DNA of 64,000 bases. Origin: Symbiodinium natans (Eukaryota; Sar; Dinophyceae; Suessiales; Symbiodiniaceae). Below are positions 22,129-31,539 of the stretch, piece by piece (within the stretch, counting starts at the first letter, position 1; every line of letters starts with the position of its first letter). Where the stretch lies: NCBI GenBank assembly GCA_905221605.1, contig CAJNDS010000302.1, forward strand, positions 204,059 to 268,058, given 5' to 3'. Made by a program: the position numbers and the translations under genes. The notes under the pieces were generated by a model that did not search any database, had not been told where the DNA came from, and saw only the letters and a list, made by a program, of their open reading frames with translations.

Positions 22129-23505
22129 AGAAATGGTACCTCTCTAAAAACCCAACATAACCCAGCCTACCTGCCCAAACAAGGGGACCGACGCATGGCA
22201 TCCCTGTGCTGCTAGATCCCACTGTCCACGCACCACCATGCCGCCGCATGCCATCATCATGAAGTGCTTTCGTCGCAGCTTTCAATCAGATTGCACAACT
22301 GCACTTGACAGAAGTGGTCGCTTTCACGGCTTGCAACCATTAATTTGTTGCTGCCTTTTGCGGTGTTCGCACGGCAACCTCTCGAATCAGTCGTCATGAC
22401 ATCAGCAGAACTACGGCAATTGCACGATGGCCACAGTAAGAGCTTGGCGGGGAAGGTAGTAGCTTATTCTTTTTCATCGCCGGCGGGAGTCTCATGAAAA
22501 ACATCAAAAGTTGGCGATTAGCTGATGGCTTCTGTTGGGGCCTTGTGGACTCGTGGCTCGGGGATGGTGCTTACTTCAGATGTTCTTGTCAGACCATGCT
22601 AGGGCTAGGGATCTACAACGCAGTGCCTGCTTCCTCTTTAGGAAGCCTGGAGCTGCCTAAACTCCTAAGCCTAAGACCCGAGTCCCCAAGTTGCCCAAAC
22701 CCCAAACAGCCCAGGCCCAAGCAACCTAAACTCAATCAAGCTGCACACCGTCACCGAATAATAGAAAGCCCAAAGCCTTGCACCAGCGCAGTGCACCAGT
22801 ACTTTGTCACAAAAACCTGAACCCTGAGACCCTGAGAGCCTCAGAATCCAAGAGCCTGAACCGCCTGAACCGTCTGAACCTGCACGCAACTGCGGACCCC
22901 AAACCCGGAAGCCTTGTATCCTTGGACCCCTATTTCGCCGACATATACACGCCTCACCTGACAACCCTAGGACCCTATAGTACTATAGTCAAAACCCTTC
23001 AACAGGTAGCAAACCCTAAACCCCAAACTCCCAAACTTTAACACTAGGTAGGCCCTAGACCCCTAGACCCCTAGCCTCTAGGCCCTAGGCCCCTAGGCCC
23101 TAGGCCCTAAGCCCTAAACATACTGTAACAGTGGAATGCTCCCTGCTGCCTGCCCCTCCCCAACTGTGTCTTAGCAGAAGTAAGCTCCCCGCGCTGCAGT
23201 CTCTGCACTGCGGTGACTGCGGTGCCTCATACTTCGCCTCCACAACACAGTGGCTTGACTTGAAGGCAACTTGAAGACTATCCCGCACCCTCTCTGCTCA
23301 GCCTCTGCTCTTGTTCGGTTCCCAGGCCGCAGGGCCACACCAGTCCGCCGCCTGTCTTTGTCTCTTGGCCAGTCTGGGATGCTTTTGGCTGCTTTTGTGC
23401 TTCCACGATGAAAATCAGGGATTTTTGCTGGTTTTTTTACCTTGCCATGGTTGCGCAGTGTGTTTTTTTAAAATGTCTTTATTTGTCGTGCGCCGAAAAA
23501 ACTTT
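22129..23505. other. Non-coding stretch with CCCTAA/CCTAGG-rich tract
   Basis: No gene seen. From about 22650 to 23120 the sequence drifts through CCTAAAC, CCTGAAC and CCCTAGGC short repeats, as if derived from decayed telomere-like arrays. Confidence 0.4.
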
Positions 23506-23790
23506 GCGCCCGAACCGCGCCCGAACCGCGCCCGAACTGCGCCCGAACCGCGCCCGAACCGCGCCCGTACCGCGCCCGAACCGCGCCCGAACCGCGCCCG
23601 CCCGAACCACGCCCGAACCGCGCCCGAACTGCGCCCGAACCACGCCCGAACCACGCCCGAACCGCGCCCGTACCGCGCCCGTACCGAACCACGCCCGAAC
23701 CGCGCCCGAACCGCGCCCGAACCGCGCCCGAACCGCGCCCGAACCGCCCCCGAACCGCGCCCGAACCGCGCCCGAACCGCGCCCCGAGCC
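23506..23790. repeat. 11-bp GC-rich minisatellite
   Basis: About 25 tandem copies of GCGCCCGAACC with single-base variants. Eleven is not a multiple of three and the unit has no stop in any frame on either strand, so long frames (PEPRPNRART on plus, FGRGSGAVRA on minus) are produced automatically and should not be taken as proteins. Confidence 0.9.
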
Positions 23791-24088
23791 GCATGCCCCG
23801 GAGGCAGCGCTGCATTTGAAAGAACGGAAAACCCAGCAGACAAAGACAAACAAAGACAAATCCGAGCGCGCAGCTGTTGTCCCAAGTGTTGGTCTGTGGC
23901 CTGGCCAGCACGGCTGCTTTCAAGGACGATTTCCTTCAATTTGCCCTGGATCACTTACTCAATCAGCCATGCAATCATTCACTCAATCACAGCTCTGACA
24001 AAGCTGACCCTGCAAGGCAAAACTCTGTTGCGAGGCAGACGCACTGCTGACTCACAATTTTCCATGCTCCATGTCTCCACACACTCCT

Positions 24089-24270
24089 TTATCGTGTCTT
24101 GTTTAGAAGAAGCATGTAAACATCACACAGCCAATGGCAGCCAATGCAATTCATAGACTGCCTACACAATCTGCTGGGCCCGAACCAAACATGTAAACAC
24201 GAGGGGCCCAGGCGGCCCAAGCATCCCATTTGCCCTCCCATGGAGGACCAATCAAAGCACGAAGTCATGC
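24089..24270 (-). pseudogene. Decayed fragment of a C5-methyltransferase-like gene
   Basis: The minus strand encodes SCFDWSSMGGQMGCLG, matching SCVDWSIMAGQMGWLG of the gene at 19072-20761, and after a deletion of about 60 residues VYMLLLNKTR, matching LYMLLLNKAR. The middle is out of register, so this is a truncated second copy lying between the transposase-like gene and the minisatellite. Confidence 0.7.
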
Positions 24271-24368
24271 TCCTGTGCAAGGAGTCAAGGAGTCCAAGGC
24301 ACTGCGCGCACCGCTCTGCGCAAACCGTAAACCAGACATGCCGAGAATCCACTGCGTGGTCAGCTGAG

Positions 24369-26168
24369 TCAGCTGCTGCTGGCAGAGCTAGAACTGGAAG
24401 AAGAGTCGGAGCTGCTGTCGCTGGAACTGGAGTCACTGGTATCTGTAGAAAGACGATCCGCATCTGGATCATTGTCTGAGGGGGGGTCTGAAGCTGCTTC
24501 GTCACTGGCAACCGCGCTGGCTGCTGCTTTGGCTGCTGTTGCAGCTCTACTCTTCGCTTTGGGCTTCACTCTCGCCTTTTTTCTGGCCTTTGCCTTTGCC
24601 TTCAGCTTCGCTTTTGCCTTTGCCTTTGATTTTGCTTTGGGGGCTGCAGACTCAGCATGGGCTGTCCGGCTGGAATGTTGCCGTTTCCTGCCTCTGCCCT
24701 GCAATGCATCTGCTGGGCGCGCTGCATCTGCTGCTGATGATGCGGGCGGTTGTTCATCATCTGGAACAAGAGCAGTGCCTGGTGGTTCTGGGAGCTCTTG
24801 CAATTTTGCATCCAAGACTTCGTCCGGAAGATCGCAAGAAACCAATGGCTCGCAGGCGTGGCTATCCTTGCGCTGGTGCCTGCATGCTGACAGGCACCAC
24901 ATTTTTAGCAAACGCAGAACTTTGTCCTTGCTTGCCACACTTTCTCCGATATTGACGGCTCGCGTACACCACGTTTTGCTGTTCAGTTTGTGGTACTTGC
25001 ACTTTGCTTGCCACGCGCCAAAGGGAGGCCGAGTTTCAGGCCCTGAAAAAGTGAAGCGAAAGGCACCCCATGAAAATGAATCCGGGTGTCTTTCGGGTGC
25101 TCTCAGGATATTTCGCTGATGGTCACTGTGAGAACCAGCAGGCTGTGGAGGCACCGCAGGCGGCGGTGCGTGCATCAGGTCTGTGGCTGAAGCCGGCAAT
25201 GCTTCGGTAGCACCAGCAGCATCAGTAGCATCAGCAGCAGCAGCAGCAGCAGCTTCAAGGCCTACTGCGAGGTCTTCCAGCACGGCGCTTGGAGATGTCT
25301 CTGTGGCTGCTGCTTGCGACACCTCAGGCGGATGAGGCGGATGTACCTGAGAAGGTTTGGACACTTGGGGCGACGGTGGATTGGGAAGATGCACCTTAGC
25401 CTCTCCTAACAATTCAATCAACGGCACGTCAAGGGCCTCTGATCCCTTAACCGCAACGGCATCTGAAGCGAAATTCTCGGAGCCCATTTCATGCAGGACA
25501 TCTGTGAAGCAATCGGCGGCAGGACTCTCCATGACCACGTCGGGGTCGGAAGGCTGCGGCCCCCGCCCCCGTTGCAAGCATTCCAGCTCGTGTCGGAACT
25601 TTGCTGGCACTGGCACCTGGGCTGCATTGTCATCATCTAAGTCCGGGCTGTATTCCTCCAACTCCAACGCCTCAGTAGGCATGCTTGAAGGATCATGCAT
25701 GTCAGGCTCCGATTCTGTGACAGCAGCTTCAGGATCGTTGTCACTTACAGCAACTTCCTCAAAGCTTTCGGACTCCAGACTCATCAAGTCATGAGCATGG
25801 TGGCGGCGATGAGGCACAGAAGACACAGGCAAAGCATCAAGCACAGAACGTGATCCGGGAAAATGTTTGGAAGAGGGGCGTGCGTCAGGCACATGATCCA
25901 GGCAAAGCCCACTGTCATCGATGGCGAGCCCTTCCGGGCCACACGAAGCAGGCGGCTCATCCTCTGGCGGCAATTCACCTGTGAATGCGCACTGCGGATC
26001 AAGGAGCTGCTTATAATACCTCTCTGGTTGCGCATGGTGAATTTCAACCACGCATGACTGGAACAACTGTTCGGACAGTACCAGGCTTTGCATGTATCTT
26101 CTCGTTGCTGGAGACTCCAGTGTCAAGGAGCTTTTACTGCCGCACCGTAACAGACCAGTGATGTGGAA
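24369..26168 (-). CDS. C-terminal part of giant transposase-like protein (shifted frame)
   Basis: This frame opens at 26168 and has no ATG at its start. It begins FHITGLLRCGSKSSLTLESP and continues ATRRYMQSLVLSEQLFQ, reading as the middle of a protein. It overlaps the end of the upstream frame, so both are probably one gene with a one-base frameshift between 26168 and 26125. The first about 120 residues are globular (VVEIHHAQPERYYKQLLD). An acidic linker with an Ala run follows. Then comes a compact Cys/His-containing segment (RFTFSGPETRPPFGAWQAKC, KYHKLNSKTWCTRAVN), which looks zinc-binding. The tail is Lys/Ala-rich then poly-Ser and stops at 24369. Confidence 0.6.
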   Translation of the reverse strand, partial: FHITGLLRCGSKSSLTLESPATRRYMQSLVLSEQLFQSCVVEIHHAQPERYYKQLLDPQCAFTGELPPEDEPPASCGPEGLAIDDSGLCLDHVPDARPSSKHFPGSRSVLDALPVSSVPHRRHHAHDLMSLESESFEEVAVSDNDPEAAVTESEPDMHDPSSMPTEALELEEYSPDLDDDNAAQVPVPAKFRHELECLQRGRGPQPSDPDVVMESPAADCFTDVLHEMGSENFASDAVAVKGSEALDVPLIELLGEAKVHLPNPPSPQVSKPSQVHPPHPPEVSQAAATETSPSAVLEDLAVGLEAAAAAAADATDAAGATEALPASATDLMHAPPPAVPPQPAGSHSDHQRNILRAPERHPDSFSWGAFRFTFSGPETRPPFGAWQAKCKYHKLNSKTWCTRAVNIGESVASKDKVLRLLKMWCLSACRHQRKDSHACEPLVSCDLPDEVLDAKLQELPEPPGTALVPDDEQPPASSAADAARPADALQGRGRKRQHSSRTAHAESAAPKAKSKAKAKAKLKAKAKARKKARVKPKAKSRAATAAKAAASAVASDEAASDPPSDNDPDADRLSTDTSDSSSSDSSSDSSSSSSSASSS

Positions 26169-29100
26169 TCATGTTTTAGAGGGGGAAGCTTGCGTCGACT
26201 TTTCTTTTGGGCCGGAATCGGCGCCAGCTGCCACCCTGTATTCTTCAGCACAGTCAGCAACTCCCACGAAGAAAAATCTTGCACTTCCTGCAACCCACCA
26301 CCAACCCTCAGAAGCAGGTCTTCAAGCGGACGGAACACCAAGGTCGGTTGGCACACTTCATGCATGTGCACTAAATGCTGAAGGCCCTTGTCGGTCATGG
26401 CCCATGTGCTGTCCAGCTCATTGGCAGAGCTTCGAACGATGTAGCCTGCGTGCTCCAGCCCCTCACAGAGACTGATGCTTTCTGCACTGTCAGCGCTGAC
26501 TCTGACATGCTGCAATTGCCGTGTGCCAGGAAAGGCTCGCTGCGAAACAAAATCTGCAAGCAAGGATGCTAAAGCAGGCGTTGCAGGTTGACCTCTCAAA
26601 CGATACACAAGCTTCTTGCAGGTAGACCACTGACGCAGCACGAACGGCACAGTTTCAGCATCAGTCTTAGAAATGGATAGCACGCTGGCAGAGGACAGAA
26701 CGCCCTCTGCCTTGCGAGGTTCAACTTCTACCCAACAAGCTTCAGGGGATCGCACACACGCATGCGCAGTCACAGTCATGTCCGTGCTCCCCAGTTTCAC
26801 GCCACTGGCAGCAGGAAGGTTGAGCACTCTGCTCCTGGAAGGGGCTTTTCTGCTCAGTCTGAGAAACATGATGGGCACGTTTTCTACTGCTTCAAGGCCG
26901 TCGGAGTCGGCTGCGCCATGGCCCTGGCAGACGGCAAGGCTCAGGTCCTGCTGTGTAGGGCTGCCAGGGTTCAGGGAGAGACCCTCTGCAGCCTCTGCAA
27001 GCCTACTTTCAAGCAGCTGCTCCGGCAATTTGATCACTCCAGGGGCTTCAAGCCGGCTTTGCAAGCTTGGCAACGCGGTGCTATCCACAGGAAGCGAATA
27101 CAGTAGCCCTGGTTCCATTCGATCCTGCATGTGCTGAGCTACTGCTCTGCGCTCCACATTCTCTAAGGACCACACACGCAGGTCTCCATTGAGATTTTTG
27201 AAAAACTTATCTTTTGCAGCTTGCTTCTTTTGCTTCTGCTTCTCCCTCTGTTTGCGCACGTGTTCTATGGAACGAAATTGGGATTCAGGGTCGAGCATGT
27301 ACAGCAGAACACCCAGTATCTGAAACTTTTGTTGTTTTCTCATCCTCTCTGCACATGCGTCTTGATACCTCGGATGATTAAACAACCCAAAACGTTTTGC
27401 AGCCTCGTCTGGATTCAAAACTGCGCTCCAATTTTCCAGCAGCTGCTTGTACTGCGTGCTCACAGTGAACAATTTCTTCATTTCCGGCATTCGCAAGGAG
27501 GTTGAGACATAGGCCCCCGACACTTTTCTAAAACCCATTCCTTTTTTGATGCTGCCATGCTGTGCTTCGACAATGCGCTCAACTGTGGGAAGGAACTTCA
27601 GCCCCTGCGCAAACTCCTGGAGCAATGCCAGACCGGGGTCACGACACAAGGAAGACCCTGGCCGGGCCAACTGCCGCAGTTGGATAAGCAAAGCTGCCTC
27701 GCCCCCATCCTCCGCAGCACGCAAGAATTGCCATGTGACACGGTGGTGCAGTTCTTCGTCTTTCGGACTCTTTTCTAGCATTGTTACAATTTCGCTTGCT
27801 GCCATCTGCGCGCAAACAGGATCAAAATGAGTGAGAGCAGCAAACTTCCAAGGCAAGGTCTCCCAACACTGAAGTTTCTGGGACAAGTATTCAGTGAAAT
27901 GCGCACGGCCACGGCTGTAGTCAGTCAGTACCGTTTCCAACAGCTCCGGGTCTGTTTGGCTGTTGGTCTGCCGTAAGAAGAACTCCAGCGCAGAATCTGA
28001 AAGCAGGTCCACATGACGTAACAACACACCTGAGGCGAGTTCAGCCGAACGTTGCCCGGCCAAGGGACAGTTTTCTGGTGATTCCCGCGGCACTCCGGCT
28101 GCGTCGCAAGCAGCTTGCAAGGTATTCTTCAAGGATACCGCACCCTCCTTGTCCTCTACCTGCGTCAAAGGACTGTGACACGGGCAGCCTTCAAACCAGG
28201 AAGAAATGTCTTCTGCCAAACTGTGCAAAGCACACAACATACACGTGTAGGCCCAAAAGGAATCAGACCGAATCGCACAAGACAGAAGATCGACATCCAG
28301 TCCCTCAGGCGAGTCCTTGTCTGCACCGTCCGGCTTAAGAAAACGAGCCTGTGACCAGGTTGCCTGCAAAACGGACTTCATTTTCACAACACCTTGCAGG
28401 ATGTTTGCCATAGCATTCCATCTCCAGAAGGCAGGCTCAGCCAACTTTCGCACGCGGTGTTGCATCCAGTCAAACTGGCTGCCTAGTACGCATGTAGCAA
28501 GGAAGCGCTGTCGCAAGTGGTCGCGGTTCAGCAGATGCACCACTGCCTTGAACTCTGGGAGCCATGTTTCAAAGTGTGTCAGTGCCTGATCCACTTCCTG
28601 TACCATGCTGTGACACACGTGCAACGCGCCAGGGCAGATCAAAGCATTCGGAAAAACCAAATTTGACGCCGGATTGTGTGCCGGAGACCGAGAAACTACA
28701 TCTACATTCATGTCCAAGCTATCAAGAGCATCGCCGTCGCCGTCGCCGAAAGATAAGGGATCCACCATCCAGGTTGGCAAGACCTGCTGGAGGCTCACAC
28801 CTGATGCATCTGCCAAGGACATCTCCGTGCCGCTGTCAGTGCAAAACCCGCGGATGCACTGCAGGAACCCCTTCAAAGCTGCTAGGCTTTGGGTTTCAGC
28901 AAAAAGCTTGCAACAGAAGCTACTTAACTTCTGATCCACCTTGGCCGCACCGCTGCCTATGCCGCCAGGCAAAAGTCGGTGAATGCAAATGGCTCCCTCG
29001 AGCAATTGTCGGCATCTCCATCGCTCCTTGACCAAAGCTACCAACGCATCCGAGTCGTCTGACTGGAAAGCCTGCTTCACCTGCGCAACTGTCTTCTCTA

Positions 29101-30292
29101 GAAGGCAGGCAGCCTCAAAGCATTTGTTAACATCGTCAGCACGGATGACACGAATCAGAGCGATCAGCCAGTCTGTGCCACCCTGTGGGGACGAATCAAC
29201 CCAAGCAAAAGCCAGGCCCTTGAAGTCCGACAAATAATCCCGCCAAAAAAGCGAATACATCATATCGACCCTCACCTGACATCGCGACAGGGTGCTCTTA
29301 TGAGGAACGCGGAAATGCTCGGTTTGGAACCCGGCAAATTCCGGCAATGCCTCGAGCGCAGTCTGCAGAACTGCGCCTAGGTCCCCACGGTCACGCAATT
29401 TCATTGCAGCACACAAGGACTTGATGATGCGATTAGCATCATAAAAACGGCGACGAAGCACCGTTGCACCTGCACTGGCGCCGCTATTGGCCTCCACAAA
29501 TGAGCACAGGCGCTGCAGGTGTTCCTCAAGAGCCATGCGATCTGAAGCACTCTCATCTGCTTCGCATGAATCAAGAATGCGAGGCGCCCATCGTTGCAAG
29601 TCCCTCCGAAGCTGCGCGGCAGCATCTGGATTGAAACATAAACCCGCTGATGAGTCACTCACCTGCAGCAACCTTCTTCCATTCACCTGCCTGTGATGCG
29701 CAAGCTGCTGCGAGAACGCCTGGGTAGGCAAACCCAGGCGACTGAAGAATGAGTTGTGCGCCTGGAACTCCCTCGCCTGTCGGGATGTTGGTAGCGAGGC
29801 AAGTCGGCACATGATGCTAGACCAACATTTATGCTGCATCAAATGGGCAAACAGGCCATGGATCTGCATGCAAAAAGGATCGGCTGTGAAGCTATGCAGG
29901 GAAGCCTCACTGACACTTAAACATGCAGCAATGTCTGCAACTGATTTCCCCGCTGCTGTCTCCAAGTCATGGATCTCAAGTGCATCTGGACTCCAAGTTG
30001 GTCTGAAAAGTCGCACTGGGCAGGTCACGACAAGAGGTAACTGAAATATGCAGGTGGCTGCACAGCGCATACTGAAACAATCGGGCGCTTTGCTTAAGCA
30101 CTGCCACATGTACTCTTCCTCCCTGTTCCATGGCGTGAAATGCCCTTGCGACTCCAAACCGGGCACGACGTCAACCAAAAAACAAGTAAGCGTCACAATC
30201 ACTGTGCCGTCGTGTCCCGATGTCAGTCCACCGTCTTTGCGAAAGTTTGTGCTCCTGAAGCAGCGCTTCCACCCAAGCGCAGGACTGTAGAC
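26123..30292 (-). CDS. Giant DDE-transposase-like protein, main part
   Basis: Open from 30292 (just after TAG) to 26123, about 1389 codons; no ATG near the start. Three acidic sites fit a DDE/RNase-H-fold transposase (numbering from GTG 30202): Asp336 in LAFAWVDSSPQGGTDWLIAL, Asp456 in IRGFCTDSGTEMSLAD, and Glu879 (or Glu876) in PTVERIVEAQHGSIKKGMGF. After the second Asp comes PGALHVCHSMVQEVDQALTH and a long helical region, as expected for an insertion between D2 and E. The family assignment is an inference; I do not recognise a named superfamily. An upstream minus frame at about 30293-30414 (VVIGGQVCTFELPDNPGRWS) may be more N-terminal sequence separated by a second frame break or an intron. 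DDE transposases cut and join element ends. Confidence 0.6.
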   Translation of the reverse strand, partial: VYSPALGWKRCFRSTNFRKDGGLTSGHDGTVIVTLTCFLVDVVPGLESQGHFTPWNREEEYMWQCLSKAPDCFSMRCAATCIFQLPLVVTCPVRLFRPTWSPDALEIHDLETAAGKSVADIAACLSVSEASLHSFTADPFCMQIHGLFAHLMQHKCWSSIMCRLASLPTSRQAREFQAHNSFFSRLGLPTQAFSQQLAHHRQVNGRRLLQVSDSSAGLCFNPDAAAQLRRDLQRWAPRILDSCEADESASDRMALEEHLQRLCSFVEANSGASAGATVLRRRFYDANRIIKSLCAAMKLRDRGDLGAVLQTALEALPEFAGFQTEHFRVPHKSTLSRCQVRVDMMYSLFWRDYLSDFKGLAFAWVDSSPQGGTDWLIALIRVIRADDVNKCFEAACLLEKTVAQVKQAFQSDDSDALVALVKERWRCRQLLEGAICIHRLLPGGIGSGAAKVDQKLSSFCCKLFAETQSLAALKGFLQCIRGFCTDSGTEMSLADASGVSLQQVLPTWMVDPLSFGDGDGDALDSLDMNVDVVSRSPAHNPASNLVFPNALICPGALHVCHSMVQEVDQALTHFETWLPEFKAVVHLLNRDHLRQRFLATCVLGSQFDWMQHRVRKLAEPAFWRWNAMANILQGVVKMKSVLQATWSQARFLKPDGADKDSPEGLDVDLLSCAIRSDSFWAYTCMLCALHSLAEDISSWFEGCPCHSPLTQVEDKEGAVSLKNTLQAACDAAGVPRESPENCPLAGQRSAELASGVLLRHVDLLSDSALEFFLRQTNSQTDPELLETVLTDYSRGRAHFTEYLSQKLQCWETLPWKFAALTHFDPVCAQMAASEIVTMLEKSPKDEELHHRVTWQFLRAAEDGGEAALLIQLRQLARPGSSLCRDPGLALLQEFAQGLKFLPTVERIVEAQHGSIKKGMGFRKVSGAYVSTSLRMPEMKKLFTVSTQYKQLLENWSAVLNPDEAAKRFGLFNHPRYQDACAERMRKQQKFQILGVLLYMLDPESQFRSIEHVRKQREKQKQKKQAAKDKFFKNLNGDLRVWSLENVERRAVAQHMQDRMEPGLLYSLPVDSTALPSLQSRLEAPGVIKLPEQLLESRLAEAAEGLSLNPGSPTQQDLSLAVCQGHGAADSDGLEAVENVPIMFLRLSRKAPSRSRVLNLPAASGVKLGSTDMTVTAHACVRSPEACWVEVEPRKAEGVLSSASVLSISKTDAETVPFVLRQWSTCKKLVYRLRGQPATPALASLLADFVSQRAFPGTRQLQHVRVSADSAESISLCEGLEHAGYIVRSSANELDSTWAMTDKGLQHLVHMHEVCQPTLVFRPLEDLLLRVGGGLQEVQDFSSWELLTVLKNTGWQLAPIPAQKKSRRKLPPLKHDSTSLVCYGAAVKAP

Positions 30293-30414
30293 CTAGTTTG
30301 CCGGTTGTGGTACGACCATCTGCCCGGGTTGTCTGGCAGTTCAAACGTGCAAACCTGGCCGCCAATAACAACAGGACCATGGCGCAGAAGGACACATGGC
30401 CAAGCCCTGGTCAA

Positions 30415-31257
30415 CTTAAAATTACGCTGATATCCACATTTTGGGAACTTGCCTTGCTCAGTCGCTCAATCTCTGGAGTCTGGAGTTTGATGCAATGCCT
30501 TACCATGGACCATGTGTCGCACGCAGTCCGTCATTTGCATCTTCGGCAATTCCTGCGGTGAATTCTGGAACAAACGGGGGACGGCTGATATCTGGAATCT
30601 GGCACATTGAAGAACTGCAACGAAGGGCTACTGGGGCCGCTGGCACCCGGCTACCCTCCAAATTCACAACCGGCAAGCCCTGAATCAAGCCCGGAACAAC
30701 AAACGTCATGGCTCTTTCAACAAAACGGGGAGGCGCGGCGCGACCATCCGCGTTTTTCGAGAACCACCTGGCAGGAGAAACCAATGTATTTCGTGATTCA
30801 GAAATGATGCTGAACCACCCTATGTACTGACATTGATTCATCACGACTCATTGCCAAGCGCTTGGCCTGGCGAAAGGCCACAAAAGAACATGTCGTGTCC
30901 AGCGCAGCGCCTGTCAGTCAAGAGGGCCATGGGCCACGGGGCCACCAAAGAACCGCGAACTGCTGATATGGCCTGGGCCGGGGCCTGGTCACCGGTCCAA
31001 CCTTACTCTCAGAGTCTGAGCAACAGTAGCAGCATCAATCCAAGAGTCACGGACTGGAGAGGGAATAGACGCAACGCCCACAAGCCTGAAATCCCAAAGT
31101 CAAGTACGCAAGGGCCCTGAATCCCTGAACCTGCCGGCTGCTATTGCAAATCTCATGGGCCGCAGCGAGCAGATGCTGAAGCGAGGCGAGTCAAGGCAGA
31201 GACCTGGGCACAGCCAGTCCATTCCAACTCTCAGGGGCCACGGCAGGCGGAGGCTGA
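30415..31257. other. Upstream stretch, unresolved
   Basis: No firmly supported gene. A plus-strand frame at about 31135-31260 (RADAEARRVKAETWAQP...) is charged and helix-prone and could be an exon of the plus-strand gene ending at 31539. Confidence 0.3.
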
Positions 31258-31412
31258 AGCCCCTAAACCCTAAACCCTAAACCCTAAACCCTAAACCCTA
31301 AACCCTAAACCCTAAACCCTAAAACCTAAACCTAAACCCTAAACCCTAAACCTTTAAACCCTAAACCCTAAACCCTAAACCCTAAAGTAAACCCTAAAAC
31401 CCTAAAAGCTTC
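31258..31412. repeat. Interstitial telomere-like repeat (CCCTAAA type)
   Basis: About twenty units, the first array after the array-free 13.2-31.2 kb block. Confidence 0.95.
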
Positions 31413-31422
31413 GGCGCTGCAG

Positions 31423-31539
31423 GGAAAAAACTTGTCGCCTAATCGCCTAGAAGCGGCGCTTGCAGACGTAAAATTGAGGCTGTGGCAAGCAGAACGAGAA
31501 GTCAATCGAGCCAGAGACCTGGGCAATTCAAGCGATTGA
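31423..31539 (+). CDS. Candidate terminal coiled-coil exon
   Basis: After the acceptor GCGCTGCAG| the frame reads GKNLSPNRLEAALADVKLRL, WQAEREVNRARDLGNSSD, then TGA, with regular hydrophobic heptad spacing. It follows a telomere-like array directly, as at other exon islands. It would be the C-terminal exon of a plus-strand gene whose earlier exons I cannot join with confidence. Confidence 0.45.
   Translation, partial: GKNLSPNRLEAALADVKLRLWQAEREVNRARDLGNSSD

Noticed and set aside
23506-23790. CRISPR array
   Set aside because: The repeats are directly adjacent with no spacers and the context is eukaryotic.
23311-24156. Arg/Pro-rich and Gly/Arg-rich frames over the minisatellite
   Set aside because: Produced by an 11-bp unit without stops. 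The reading phase rotates every 33 bp, so no constant selection on a frame is possible.
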